NCBI RefSeq assembly: GCF_001897285.1
Contig: NZ_MKSM01000131.1
Location: 1-64,000 of the forward strand
Direction: 5' to 3'
From: Nitrobacter sp. 62-23
GTDB lineage: Bacteria; Pseudomonadota; Alphaproteobacteria; Rhizobiales; Xanthobacteraceae
DNA: 64,000 bases
Shown here: in pieces, positions 9,746 to 22,043 of the stretch
Layout of the letters: the number at the start of each line of letters is the position of its first letter
How positions within the stretch are numbered: the first letter of the stretch is position 1
Notes under the pieces: generated by a model
Databases searched by the model: none
What the model was told of the DNA's origin: nothing
The model's input: only the letters and a program-made list of their open reading frames with translations
Program-made: the position numbers and the translations under genes

Positions 9746-11047
9746 TCAGAATTTTTTCTCGGCTTTTTCTGCTAGCGCGGACGAATGCGGATCGCTCGCC
9801 GATAACGGACGACGGATGTGCCACGCCAAGGCGGCGATCAAAATAAACGTCGCAGCGAGGTTATTTCCGGCGGCTTGAAGAATCTTCGGGAAAAACGGCA
9901 GCGACAGCGCCATCAGCGCAAACGACAGTCCGAGCGCCGCGCCGGACATCACCCGCGCCGTGGACCGGGGATCGAACGCGGCGCGATGAAACAGCACGGT
10001 GACCGGAAAGAACAGCCACACGAAGTAATACTGACGCGCCAGGGGCGAAGCGATCGTCATCAGGCAGAACAGGATTCCGACTTCCTCGGCGGCCGACCTC
10101 GACGTCATCTTCGAGCGCGCCGGAATGATACCGATGAAGCCCAGCCCGAGCGCGGCAAAGACGGACAGCACGATCCAGTTCGCCGCCTTGTAATCGAGAT
10201 CGACGACATTCATGTACTGCGCCGGTTTGGCCGGATCGATCTGGTTGTAATTCACGGGGCGCACCAGGCGATGCGTGACGGCGATGACGGACTGGTTGAC
10301 CCAGGACCAATTCTGGGCGTCGCGCTGCCCGAACCCCTGCTCCGAGTTCGAGCCCACCATGCCGCGATACCATGTAGCAAGCTCCGAGACATTGCGCTCG
10401 AAGCCGCGGATCGGCGCCGGCACCAGAAACAGGAAAATGCCGAGGCACGCGACCATGCTGGTCGCGCTGGCCCAGCGGCGGCGCCATAGCAGGTAGGGCA
10501 GCACGGCGACCGGAAAGACCTTGATGGCCGCGGCGAGCGCGAACATGCCTCCCGACAGCCATGCACGCTCCTGCCAGAGCCAGCGGAAGCCGAGCAGCAT
10601 CATGGCGAGAAGGACCAGGTTGGGCTGACCGAGATCGAACATATCGAAGACGAAGGTGATCGTCACGATGCCCGGCAGCGCCTCAAGCCACGGGTCGGGC
10701 GTTCTGCCCGATCCGGTCATGGCGTTGGAGAGTTGCGCCGTCATCCACCATGCGGCGGCATTGAGAAGGCAGAGCGCGAGATACAGCGGGATTTTTCCGA
10801 ACCAGCTCGGTACGGCGAGCAGGATCGCCGACAACGGCGGATACAGGAAGGCAAAGCCCTCGTTCGATCCTTTCGGATACAGATCGCCGCCTTGCAGGAC
10901 CTGCTGACCGGCCCAGTACCATAGCGGATAGTCCTTGGTCTTGCCGTGCCCCCAGATCTCAGGGACCAGGACGTCGGCCGTCAGCAGGATGCAGGCTGCA
11001 AGAAACAGGACATCCAGCGGTCGCCGGAGCGATGGCCATCTCAGCAC
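9746..11047 (-). CDS. GT87 / DUF2029-type integral membrane glycosyltransferase
   Basis: Multi-TM protein, 'KDYPLWYWAGQQVLQGGDLYPKGS...FAFLYPPLSAILLAVPSWFG' pattern. Confidence 0.75.
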   Translation of the reverse strand: MLRWPSLRRPLDVLFLAACILLTADVLVPEIWGHGKTKDYPLWYWAGQQVLQGGDLYPKGSNEGFAFLYPPLSAILLAVPSWFGKIPLYLALCLLNAAAWWMTAQLSNAMTGSGRTPDPWLEALPGIVTITFVFDMFDLGQPNLVLLAMMLLGFRWLWQERAWLSGGMFALAAAIKVFPVAVLPYLLWRRRWASATSMVACLGIFLFLVPAPIRGFERNVSELATWYRGMVGSNSEQGFGQRDAQNWSWVNQSVIAVTHRLVRPVNYNQIDPAKPAQYMNVVDLDYKAANWIVLSVFAALGLGFIGIIPARSKMTSRSAAEEVGILFCLMTIASPLARQYYFVWLFFPVTVLFHRAAFDPRSTARVMSGAALGLSFALMALSLPFFPKILQAAGNNLAATFILIAALAWHIRRPLSASDPHSSALAEKAEKKF

Positions 11048-11135
11048 GAGCGTTTTTCCGTTATCGCCGCGGCAACATCTTCGGAGCGCCTTGCGTTATC
11101 AGAAGCGGCCCCGCCTGCAAACCGCTGCCGGCGCG

Positions 11136-12704
11136 CTATCGCCGCAGCAGTCCTCCGAGCGCACCGCGTACCAGCGCGCGACCGACCGATCCTCCGAGCG
11201 AGCCGCCGACCGATTTGCCGAGATCGGAGACGATTCCTCCCACCACCTTGTTGGTGACGGTGCGCGTGACGCTGCGCGCGACCACCTGTCCCGTCGAGAG
11301 TTTACCGCGCGGCGTGTTGGTCCCGAACACGGTGCCGACAATCGATCCGATCTGGCCGAGAATTCCGCCTTCGGCCGGCGCATCCGCGGTCGCCGCGGTC
11401 CCGGCGACCCGCTTCTGGAGCACCTCGTAAGCGGATTCGGAATCAATCGCGGTGTCGTACTTCCCCTTCACCGGACTGTTAGCCATGATGGCCTTGCGTT
11501 CTTCGGGGGTGATCGCGCCGATCCGCGCCGACGGCGGTCGCACCATCACACGCTCGACCACGGCCGGCGTGCCATTGCCTTCCAGGAACGACACCAACGC
11601 CTCGCCCTTTCCGAGCTCGGTGATGACCTGCGCCGTGTTCAGCTTCGGATTGGGCCGGAACGTCTGCGCGGCGGCCGCGACTGCCTTCTGGTCGCGCGGC
11701 GTAAATGCGCGCAGCGCATGCTGTACCCGGTTGCCGAGCTGGGCCAGCACCTTGTCCGGAACGTCGATCGGATTCTGGGTGACGAAATAGACCCCGACGC
11801 CCTTGGAGCGGATCAGGCGCACCACCTGCTCGATCTTCTCCATCAGCGCCTTGGGCGCGTCATTGAACAGGAGGTGGGCTTCGTCGAAAAAGAACACCAG
11901 CTTCGGCTTCGGCGGGTCGCCGACCTCGGGCAGATGTTCGAACAGCTCCGACAGCATCCACAGCAGGAACGTCGCATAGAGTTTCGGGCTTTGCATCAGC
12001 CTGTCGGCAACCAGGATGTTGATCATCCCACGCCCGTCCCGATCCGTCCGCATGAAATCGTCCAACGACAGCGCGGGCTCGCCGAAAAACTTGTCGCCGC
12101 CCTGGTTTTCCAGCACCAGAAGCTGGCGCTGGATGGTTCCGACCGTCTGTTTCGAAACGTTACCGTACTGCGTTGTCAGCTCGGCCGCATGCTCGGCGAT
12201 AAAGGAGAGGATGGCTCGAAGATCCTTCATGTCGAGCAGCAGTAGCCCCTGTTCATCCGCCACGCGGAAGGCGACGTTGAGCACGCCCTCCTGCACGTCG
12301 TTCAGATCCATCATGCGGGACAGCAGCAGCGGGCCCATTTCCGAGACGGTCGCGCGCACCGGATGGCCCTGCTCGCCGAAAACATCCCAGAAAATCGTCG
12401 AGAACTGATCGGGCTGGAAAGTCAGCCCCATGTCCTTGGCGCGCTTGAGGATGAAATCCTTGGCTTCGCCGGGCTCGGAGATGCCGGACAGGTCGCCTTT
12501 GATGTCGGCTGCGAACACCGGCACGCCGGCGCGCGCAAATCCCTCCGCCATGACCTGAAGCGATACGGTTTTTCCGGTTCCCGTGGCGCCGGTGACAAGA
12601 CCGTGTCGATTGGCGAGCCCCAGGGTCAGCCATGCCGGCTGCTCGCCTTTGCCGATGAAAATACTGTGATCGGTATCGCCGATCCCGGTCGCGGTTTCCG
12701 CCAT
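11136..12704 (-). CDS. HerA-like P-loop ATPase (DUF853 family)
   Basis: Walker A '[12 protein letters not shown]', '[10 protein letters not shown]', '[31 protein letters not shown]'. Confidence 0.88.
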   Translation of the reverse strand: MAETATGIGDTDHSIFIGKGEQPAWLTLGLANRHGLVTGATGTGKTVSLQVMAEGFARAGVPVFAADIKGDLSGISEPGEAKDFILKRAKDMGLTFQPDQFSTIFWDVFGEQGHPVRATVSEMGPLLLSRMMDLNDVQEGVLNVAFRVADEQGLLLLDMKDLRAILSFIAEHAAELTTQYGNVSKQTVGTIQRQLLVLENQGGDKFFGEPALSLDDFMRTDRDGRGMINILVADRLMQSPKLYATFLLWMLSELFEHLPEVGDPPKPKLVFFFDEAHLLFNDAPKALMEKIEQVVRLIRSKGVGVYFVTQNPIDVPDKVLAQLGNRVQHALRAFTPRDQKAVAAAAQTFRPNPKLNTAQVITELGKGEALVSFLEGNGTPAVVERVMVRPPSARIGAITPEERKAIMANSPVKGKYDTAIDSESAYEVLQKRVAGTAATADAPAEGGILGQIGSIVGTVFGTNTPRGKLSTGQVVARSVTRTVTNKVVGGIVSDLGKSVGGSLGGSVGRALVRGALGGLLRR

Positions 12705-13272
12705 GATCGCCTCTTCGTGATCGCGTCGTCGAGCAGTCTTATTCTACTTCATGTTTCGCACCGATTGAAACCAGCGAACGGTCGCGCGCGACGCTTAAAA
12801 TCATCACGCTGAACCGATGCGGATCATGTCGTAGCTATGCACCTCTCCTGCAATGGCGAGCCATCGCGCCGTTTTATGCGTGAATCGAACATTCGGTCTT
12901 GCATCTCGGCAACACTCGTCACGCGATTTAAGTTCAATCGCCGTTTGTTATGCCTCGTCGCTTGTATTTCGCATCGCAGGAGTAGCAAGATGAAATCATA
13001 AACAATGAGCCGGCGAGCAACCGGCGGAGGCGGGGTACCATGAACGAACTGGTCGGGCGGTGTGCCGCGAGAGCTGGCACCGATGCCGCTGTCGCGCGCG
13101 TAACCGTCGGCACGATTCCGGACTTTCAGCGCAACGATGGTCCAGCCGGCAAGGTTCAATCATCGATCGGTGCGAGGTCCGGCAGGGACAATACGACCGA
13201 ACGGGCGCGATCTCTGCCGGCACGCCGTTGCCTCGCCTTCTCGCCTCAAGCACCTTCGTATTCCTGAGCGCC

Positions 13273-13680
13273 ATGACATATCCGATCTCCAAGCTCGAAG
13301 GTCTGAGCGCCATCAACGCCAAAAAGCTGAGGTCCGTCGGCATCAGGACGACCGATGCCTACCTGGAGGCGGCCAGTACCTCGAAAGGGCGCAAGGCGCT
13401 CGCCGCCAAGACCGGATTTAGCGAACAGCAACTCCTGGAGTGGGCCAATCTCGCCGACTACATGCGCATCCCCGGAATGGGCAACGGCAAGACCAAGCTG
13501 CTGCGCGCAGCCGGCGTTACCACGGTACGCGAACTGACGCATCGCAATCCCGCCCGCCTGGCCCAGGCGATGAAGGCCGTGAACACCAAGCGCAGGTTCG
13601 TCAGCGTATTACCGTCGGAAAAATCGATCGGCGATCTGATCGCGCAGGCTCGCAAGCTCCCGCTCAAGATCACCTATTGA
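13273..13680 (+). CDS. DUF4332-type protein (HhH-like)
   Basis: 'YPISKLEGLSAINAKKLRSVGIRTTDAYL...IPGMGNGKTKLLRAAGVTTVRELTHRNPARLAQAM'. Confidence 0.8.
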   Translation: MTYPISKLEGLSAINAKKLRSVGIRTTDAYLEAASTSKGRKALAAKTGFSEQQLLEWANLADYMRIPGMGNGKTKLLRAAGVTTVRELTHRNPARLAQAMKAVNTKRRFVSVLPSEKSIGDLIAQARKLPLKITY

Positions 13681-13872
13681 GCCGTCTTTTTCGGACTTGC
13701 ACGGCAGTTATGCTTTTGCGTGGTTCTGACGGGCCATGTTCCTGCTCGCTTGCTCTGGATCGCGACCAGGGACCTGCCTCGACGTAGAGGCCGGTCAGCG
13801 CGCTCGACCGCTCCCCGCTGACGTTTCGCCGCATCACTTAACCCCCGAAGCGGACGACCCTTCCGAGTTCTC

Positions 13873-14059
13873 AGAGCCTGTTTGGAAAGTCACCGGGCAC
13901 GTCCCGGCCGTTCCCCGGACGCAGCGCTGTGTGAAACGCTGCGCCGCTGAGCCGGGGTCTTTGCGAGGTTTTCTGCAACGATCCGGGGTCTGCGCCGTGT
14001 CACTTCATGCTGCAACGCGCGCGGGACACCCGGAAAGCAAACATTTCAAACAGACTCTC
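13873..14059 (+). repeat. Dispersed repeat family C, copy 1 (long form)
   Basis: Ends agagcctgtttggaaagtc...aaacatttcaaacagactct; aligns with the reverse complement of 34109-34223. Confidence 0.7.
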
Positions 14060-14199
14060 ATAAGACCGAGCGCGTGAATACGCGGGTCGCGCACTCGGCT
14101 TTGATGAAGGTCACGCCGTCCTCGCCGATACCGGCAAGATGCGGTGGCATCGAACGCTCCGTTGCGAGGTTCGGATTGTAATCAAAGCATCTGTATTCC

Positions 14200-15351
14200 G
14201 TGAACGACAAAGCAAGACGAGTGAAATACTGGAGGCGGCGGATAAATTTATTATCCGTAGAAAATTTTTTGCAAAAGCAGAGGAATATTATGCTGAAAGG
14301 CGAACGTATAAGTGAACTGAAGAGATTTCCCCGCACCATACGAATTGCCCAGTCCGGCGATCCGGATCTGGATGTATTGCAACTTCTGCCCGGAAAGTGG
14401 GTCAACACGAAAAAGCTGTTGGGGCGCGGATATAATATGATCGCCCTGCCCTTCGCGTCGTCGGACTTTCCTTTCAACTACCGCCTCATGATCAACCAGT
14501 ACAACGAGGTGCTGAACTTCACCATCGTCGACAAGGGCGTCAAGAACAGAGGCATTTCCAGGGAGGGCGGGATATTCAACGCCGATCAGGTCGTCGTCGC
14601 CCTGGACTACGAACAACACATCAAGCAATCCGCGGCGGATGACTTCCCCAACAGCGGTCTGGCGGGCGGTCCCGATCTGGATATCCACCACGAACCGGGC
14701 CTGTGGTTGTTCATGACCAACGAAACCGACAAACGCAGCAGTCTGGCCCGTTTGGCGTCGATCCCGCACGGCGACTCGCTTCTGGCGCTCGGAGCCGGAC
14801 ATGTGTCCAACAGCGCCCCCGTGATCCCCCAGATCAGCGGGTTGCCCACGGGAGTCAACGCTGCGGACAGGGCGGCCTATCTCGCGCCCTATGATCATTT
14901 TGAACAGAATCCGTTCAAGGGCAACACCACCGATCCAAGGTATCCCGGCGCGCACCCGAACTTCGCCGGCTTCAATCCGAAAGACCCCAGCGCCTTGCTG
15001 CGCAATGTCATTCCCGGAACGATACGCCGCACGACCGAATTGCGGGTCAGCACCCGGCTCGACTCCGGCGGGATCGTGAACATTCCATTTATCGTCAAGC
15101 AAGCGAACGCCTCGGAGATGGATTCGATCTTCTGGATCGTCGAGACGGAGGACGGGCACACGCGCAAGACCTACCTCCAGTATCTCCAGGTGGTGACGCT
15201 TGATTTCTTCGACCGGTTCTTCGATGAGGGCAACAACCGGGGAGACGGCATGCCGGGACCGGCGCACTGGCCGCATATCAGCATCAACACCATGGAAAAA
15301 ATTGCGGGACCGAATGCTGAAATGATCGGCGGTCAGCCCACTCCGGAGTGA
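14200..15351 (+). CDS. Conserved uncharacterised protein, possible heme-binding beta-barrel (nitrobindin/lipocalin-like) family
   Basis: 'LQLLPGKWVNTKKLLGRGYNMIALPF...LMINQYNEVLNFTIVDKGVKNRG' resembles beta-barrel start motifs; start may be internal (14290). Confidence 0.5.
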   Translation: MNDKARRVKYWRRRINLLSVENFLQKQRNIMLKGERISELKRFPRTIRIAQSGDPDLDVLQLLPGKWVNTKKLLGRGYNMIALPFASSDFPFNYRLMINQYNEVLNFTIVDKGVKNRGISREGGIFNADQVVVALDYEQHIKQSAADDFPNSGLAGGPDLDIHHEPGLWLFMTNETDKRSSLARLASIPHGDSLLALGAGHVSNSAPVIPQISGLPTGVNAADRAAYLAPYDHFEQNPFKGNTTDPRYPGAHPNFAGFNPKDPSALLRNVIPGTIRRTTELRVSTRLDSGGIVNIPFIVKQANASEMDSIFWIVETEDGHTRKTYLQYLQVVTLDFFDRFFDEGNNRGDGMPGPAHWPHISINTMEKIAGPNAEMIGGQPTPE

Positions 15352-15374
15352 CACAGGCCTCTGCCATGAATGAC

Positions 15375-15402
15375 AAAGGCCCGCCCTCACGGGTGGGCCT
15401 TT
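15375..15402. terminator. Hairpin terminator downstream of 14200-15351
   Basis: aaaggcccgccc-tcac-gggtgggccttt. Confidence 0.65.
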
Positions 15403-15449
15403 GATTGACCCGCTGTGCCCGGCTTGATGCCGCGCCTCCGCTTGACACC

Positions 15450-16334
15450 ATGTCCGGGACCGCGCAAAGCCACCGCATGGCAGCGGCCCCATCCATATCC
15501 AGCCCTATAACAGATGACACACGTCATCCGCTGCTTCGCAAGCTGCTCTCACGGCCCTATCCGGCTGTCATGGGGGTCCTGAACGTCACTCCCGATTCCT
15601 TCTCCGACGGCGGTCAATTCATCGCGCCAGACCGGGCTCTGGCGCAGGCGCGCCGCATGATCGCGGAAGGGGCCGACATCATCGATATCGGCGCGGAATC
15701 CACCCGTCCCTACGGCTCGCAACCGGTCTCGCGCGACGAGGAGATGCGGCGGCTGGAGCCGGTGCTGGCCGCCGTTGCCGCGCTCGGCACGCCGGTGTCC
15801 ATCGACAGCATGAAGTCCGAGGTCATCGCCTGGGCGTTTGAGAACGGGGCCGCCATCGCCAACGACGTCTGGGGTCTGCAGCGCGATCCGGACATGGCGA
15901 GCGTGATCGCCGCTCACGATGCGCCCGTCATCATCATGCACAACCGCGACAAACCCGACGCCACCCTCGACATCATGCGCGACATCGCGGCGTTCTTCGA
16001 ACGATCGCTGGAGATCGCGGCAAATGCCGGGATCCCCGCCGGCCATGTCGTCCTCGATCCGGGCATCGGCTTCGGCAAAACCCAGGAACAGAGCATGATC
16101 GCGCTGGCCCGGCTCGACGAACTGCGGACCTTTGGATTTCCGGTTCTGGTCGGCGCGTCGCGCAAGCGCTTCATCGACACGGTGGTGCCGTCGGAACCGA
16201 AGGAACGGCTCGGCGGTTCGCTCGCCGCGCATTTGATCGCGGCACGAGGCGGCGCGCAGATCATCCGCACGCACGACGTGGCGGATACGGTGCAGGCGCT
16301 GCGCGTCGCCCACGCCATCGAGGCCAGAAGGTAA
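15450..16334 (+). CDS. folP: Dihydropteroate synthase
   Basis: 'VMGVLNVTPDSFSDGG', 'DIGAESTRP', 'LVGASRKRFI'; exact start uncertain (ORF from 15405). Confidence 0.95.
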   Translation: MSGTAQSHRMAAAPSISSPITDDTRHPLLRKLLSRPYPAVMGVLNVTPDSFSDGGQFIAPDRALAQARRMIAEGADIIDIGAESTRPYGSQPVSRDEEMRRLEPVLAAVAALGTPVSIDSMKSEVIAWAFENGAAIANDVWGLQRDPDMASVIAAHDAPVIIMHNRDKPDATLDIMRDIAAFFERSLEIAANAGIPAGHVVLDPGIGFGKTQEQSMIALARLDELRTFGFPVLVGASRKRFIDTVVPSEPKERLGGSLAAHLIAARGGAQIIRTHDVADTVQALRVAHAIEARR

Positions 16335-16350
16335 TCAGGGATCATCAACC

Positions 16351-16716
16351 ATGAGCGGCACGATCTTCATTCGCGGCCTCGTGATCCATGCGCAGCACGG
16401 CGTCATGCAGCACGAGACCGAAGTCGGCCAGCGCTTCGTGATGGACATCGAGCTTTCGACCGATCTGTCGGAATCCTCCCGGACCGACCGGCTCGCCGAT
16501 ACCGTCTCCTATTCCAGCGTGATTGCGACCGCCAGTGCCGCGTTCAAGGACGCCAATTACAAGCTGCTCGAACGCGCGGCGGGCGCGGTCGCCGATGCGG
16601 TGCTGACGGCTTTCCCGCGCGTGAACACGATCAAGGTCACCGTGCACAAGCCTCATGCTCCGATCGCGGCGATCTTCGACGACGTCGGCATCACCCTCAT
16701 CCGCGGCAGGGACTAG
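16351..16716 (+). CDS. folB: Dihydroneopterin aldolase
   Basis: 'IFIRGLVIHAQHGVMQHETEVGQRFVMDIEL', genomic context folP-folB-folK. Confidence 0.93.
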   Translation: MSGTIFIRGLVIHAQHGVMQHETEVGQRFVMDIELSTDLSESSRTDRLADTVSYSSVIATASAAFKDANYKLLERAAGAVADAVLTAFPRVNTIKVTVHKPHAPIAAIFDDVGITLIRGRD

Positions 16717-16724
16717 CTGTCGAG

Positions 16725-17216
16725 ATGGCCAGCGTGCTGATCGCGCTCGGCGGCAACGTCGGAGACGTCCGCCAGACCTTCCGCAAGGCCATCGCCAACA
16801 TCTGCGGCATGGCGCAGGCCGTGCTCGTCGCGCGCTCCTCCGACTACGCCACCCCGCCCTGGGGCGACGAAAATCAGGACCGCTTCGTCAACGCCTGCAT
16901 CGAAATCGAGACCTGCCTCGACCCGCACGCGCTGCTGTACACGCTGCACAAGATCGAGAAAAAGTTCGGCCGCGATCGCGGCACGGAAACCCGCTGGGGC
17001 CCGCGCACGCTGGATCTCGATCTGATCGCCTATGACGATGTCGTCCTCGACCGGCCGGAACTGAAGCTGCCGCATCCGCGCCTGTTCGAGCGCGCCTTCG
17101 TGCTGGTTCCGCTCGCCGAGATCGCGCCGGATCGCGTGATCGCGGGGCGAACGCCGGCCGAGGGGCTGGCCGGATTATCGACCAGCGGTATCGAGCACCT
17201 GCCCGACCTCGACTGA
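16725..17216 (+). CDS. folK: HPPK, 2-amino-4-hydroxy-6-hydroxymethyldihydropteridine diphosphokinase
   Basis: 'VLIALGGNVGD', 'RWGPRTLDLDLIAYDDVVLDRPELKLPHPRLFERAFVLVPLAEIAP'. Confidence 0.95.
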   Translation: MASVLIALGGNVGDVRQTFRKAIANICGMAQAVLVARSSDYATPPWGDENQDRFVNACIEIETCLDPHALLYTLHKIEKKFGRDRGTETRWGPRTLDLDLIAYDDVVLDRPELKLPHPRLFERAFVLVPLAEIAPDRVIAGRTPAEGLAGLSTSGIEHLPDLD

Positions 17217-17224
17217 CCTTACCT

Positions 17225-17323
17225 GGAGCCGGCTTCTGATGGAATCAGAAGCGGGGCTCCATGATTTTGATTTGACGCGTTTTCTTCACGCGAACCGGTC
17301 CCCACTTCGCTCGAAAGCGCTCC
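17225..17323 (+). repeat. Dispersed repeat family A, copy 1
   Basis: ggcttctgatggaatcagaagc...ttttgatttgacgcgttttcttcacgcgaaccggt...cgaaagcgctcc. Confidence 0.8.
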
Positions 17324-17395
17324 TAAAGGATCGTTTGGCTTGTCGGCCGCCGCATGGCACTTTGCGTACCGGCTTTTTCGCAACCGAGCGCACCA

Positions 17396-19288
17396 ATGCC
17401 CGCTGCTCCCGACGATGGCATGTCCAACCTGCCGCTGGCCGCCGATTTCGCGCCGGCCACAGTGGAGGACTGGCGCAAGCTGGTCGATGGCGTGCTGAAA
17501 GGCGCGCCGTTCGAGACGCTGATCGCAAAGACCCATGACGGCCTCGCGATCGAGCCGATCTATGCGCGCGCGAAAGGCGCGAGCGCGATTCCCGGCCGCA
17601 CCGCCCCAGCGCCCTGGCAGGTGATGCAGCGGATCGATCATCCCGATGCGGCGCAAGCCAGCGCGCAGGCGCTTCACGACCTGGACAATGGCGCCACCGG
17701 CCTGACGCTGGTGTTTGCTGACGCGATCGGCGCTCGCGGCTTTGGATTGCCGCCGACAGCGGAGGCTGTCGCAAAAGTTCTCGATGGCGTTTTTCTCGAC
17801 GCAGGCATCTCGATCGAACTGGAGATGGGACCGCAGTCACGCGCGATCGCCCTGCGCATTGCTGACGACATCAAAACCAAAGGAGCAGACCCGGCTGCTT
17901 GCGATATCCGCTTCGGCCTCGATCCGCTCGGCGCCTGCGCGGCATCCGGGTCGAGCCCCTCGCCGTGGAGCGACATCGCTCCGGCGGTTGCCGAGACCGC
18001 GAAGAAACTCGCCGCCATGGGCTTCCGCGGCCCCTTCCTCGTCGCCGATGGCCGGGTCATCCACGACGCCGGAGGATCGGAGGCGCAGGAACTCGCCTTC
18101 GTCCTCGCATCACTGGTCGCATACCTCCGCGCGCTCGAAAGCGCCGGCATCGATCTCGATGATGCGCGCGGCATGATCCACGCAAGGCTTGCCGCCGACG
18201 CCGACCAGTTCCTGACGCTGGCCAAATTCCGGGCGTTACGGCTGTTGTGGGCGCGGGTCGAACAGGCTTGCGGCCTCGCGCCGAAACCATTGTTCATCAC
18301 AGGCGAGACCGCCTGGCGGATGCTGACGCAACGCGATCCTTACGTGAACATGCTGCGCGCCACCATCGCCGCGTTTTCGGCCGGGCTCGGCGGCGCCGAT
18401 AGCCTGACCGTGCTGCCGCATACGCTGGCGTTGGGCCTGCCGGACGCCTTTGCGCGGCGCATCGCTCGCAACACGCAACTCATCCTGATCGAGGAATCCA
18501 ATCTCGCAAAAGTCACTGATCCGGCGGCGGGCTCGGGCGGCATCGAAGCGCTGACGCGGCAGCTTTGCGAAGCAGCCTGGACGCAGTTTCAGGCTATCGA
18601 GAAAGCCGGCGGCGCATTCGCCGCGCTCACCCAGAACTTGATCCAGCGCAACGTTACAACGACGCGCGACGCGCGCGAGGCCAATGTCGCAAAACGCCGC
18701 GACGTCCTCACCGGCGCCAGCGAATTTCCCAATCTGCATGAAAAGCCGGCGGCCGTGCTCGACGCCGCTCCGTACACGCCCGCGCTCCGCGGCGACGCAA
18801 AGATCACCTTCGATGCGCTGACGCCGATGCGGCTCGCCGCGCCTTTCGAAAAGCTCCGCGACAGCTCCGACACATGGCTGAAGTCCACCGGCGCGCGGCC
18901 AAAAGTCTTTCTCGCAACGCTCGGCAGCGCCGCCGACTACACCGCGCGCGCGACCTTCGCCAAGAGTTTTTTCGAAACCGGCGGCATCGAGGCGATCGAC
19001 CCTCCTTCGCCCCTTCCTGTCGGGGACACTGTCGCCATCGTCGCCGCCTTCAAGGCCTCCGGCGCACAGCTGGTCTGCCTCTGCTCCTCGGACGAGGTCT
19101 ATGCCGATCATGCGGCCGCCACCGCGCAGGCCTTACATGCCGCGGGCGCACCTCATATCTATCTCGCAGGCCGGCCGGGAAAGCTGGAGGCCACGCTGCG
19201 GTCGGCCGGCGTGCAGGATTTCATTTTTGCGGGCGTCGATGCTCTCGCGATTCTGAACGACGCCTGGCGGCGACTGGAGCGACAATGA
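17396..19288 (+). CDS. mutA: Methylmalonyl-CoA mutase small subunit
   Basis: '[75 protein letters not shown]'; large subunit encoded nearby. Confidence 0.92.
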   Translation: MPAAPDDGMSNLPLAADFAPATVEDWRKLVDGVLKGAPFETLIAKTHDGLAIEPIYARAKGASAIPGRTAPAPWQVMQRIDHPDAAQASAQALHDLDNGATGLTLVFADAIGARGFGLPPTAEAVAKVLDGVFLDAGISIELEMGPQSRAIALRIADDIKTKGADPAACDIRFGLDPLGACAASGSSPSPWSDIAPAVAETAKKLAAMGFRGPFLVADGRVIHDAGGSEAQELAFVLASLVAYLRALESAGIDLDDARGMIHARLAADADQFLTLAKFRALRLLWARVEQACGLAPKPLFITGETAWRMLTQRDPYVNMLRATIAAFSAGLGGADSLTVLPHTLALGLPDAFARRIARNTQLILIEESNLAKVTDPAAGSGGIEALTRQLCEAAWTQFQAIEKAGGAFAALTQNLIQRNVTTTRDAREANVAKRRDVLTGASEFPNLHEKPAAVLDAAPYTPALRGDAKITFDALTPMRLAAPFEKLRDSSDTWLKSTGARPKVFLATLGSAADYTARATFAKSFFETGGIEAIDPPSPLPVGDTVAIVAAFKASGAQLVCLCSSDEVYADHAAATAQALHAAGAPHIYLAGRPGKLEATLRSAGVQDFIFAGVDALAILNDAWRRLERQ

Positions 19289-19749
19289 GCGAGCAAGTGA
19301 AACCATCGCTGACCGGCGGGTGCCAGTGCGGCGCGATCCGCTTTGCGCTGACGGCCGCGCCGATGCGGATCAGCATCTGCCACTGCCGCATGTGCCAGAA
19401 GGCTACCGGCGCGCCGTTTGCGTCTTTCGCCGATATCCCGCGCGAGAACTTCCGCTGGACCAAAGGCCAACCGGCGATGTTTCGCTCGTCCTCGATTGCG
19501 GAACGCGCGTTCTGCGCGACCTGCGGCACGCCGTTGAGCTTCAGCCGCATCGGCGGTCCGTGCATCGAGATCATGACCGGCACGTTCGACCGGCCGGATT
19601 TGCTCGTGCCGACGCGGCAGTATGGCACCGAGTCCCGGCTTGGCTGGGTCGCGACCATCGTCAACCTGCCGAGCCATACCACCATGGAAAACTACGGGAC
19701 GGAGAAGATGGCGAGCATCATCAGCCACCAGCACCCGGATCATGATTGA
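19285..19749 (+). CDS. GFA-family (Mss4-like, zinc) protein
   Basis: 'GGCQCGAIRFAL...ICHCRMCQKATGAPFASF...FCATCGTPLSF'; ATGA overlap with the mutA stop. Confidence 0.9.
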   Translation: MSEQVKPSLTGGCQCGAIRFALTAAPMRISICHCRMCQKATGAPFASFADIPRENFRWTKGQPAMFRSSSIAERAFCATCGTPLSFSRIGGPCIEIMTGTFDRPDLLVPTRQYGTESRLGWVATIVNLPSHTTMENYGTEKMASIISHQHPDHD

Positions 19750-19755
19750 ACGACG

Positions 19756-21921
<2,166 letters not shown>

Positions 21922-21946
21922 CGCGGGGTCTGTTAAACTCTCCCCA

Positions 21947-22036
21947 CCGTGATGCCCACGCTTGTCGCGGGCATCTACCTCTCTATGATCCGGACACCGA
22001 GACAAGGACGGCCGGGACGAGCCCGGCCATGACGAA
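21947..22036 (+). repeat. Dispersed repeat family D copy (cgtcatgcccg... / ...gcccggccatgacga type)
   Basis: 'gtgatgcccacgcttgtcgcgggcatctacctct...gacggccgggacgagcccggccatgacga'; same family as the insert in dnaE2. Confidence 0.6.
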
Positions 22037-22043
22037 GGTTGCC

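Noticed and set aside
13040-13267. 75-aa ORF MNELVGRCAARAG... upstream of the DUF4332 gene
   Set aside because: No recognised motif and basic composition; more likely untranslated upstream sequence.
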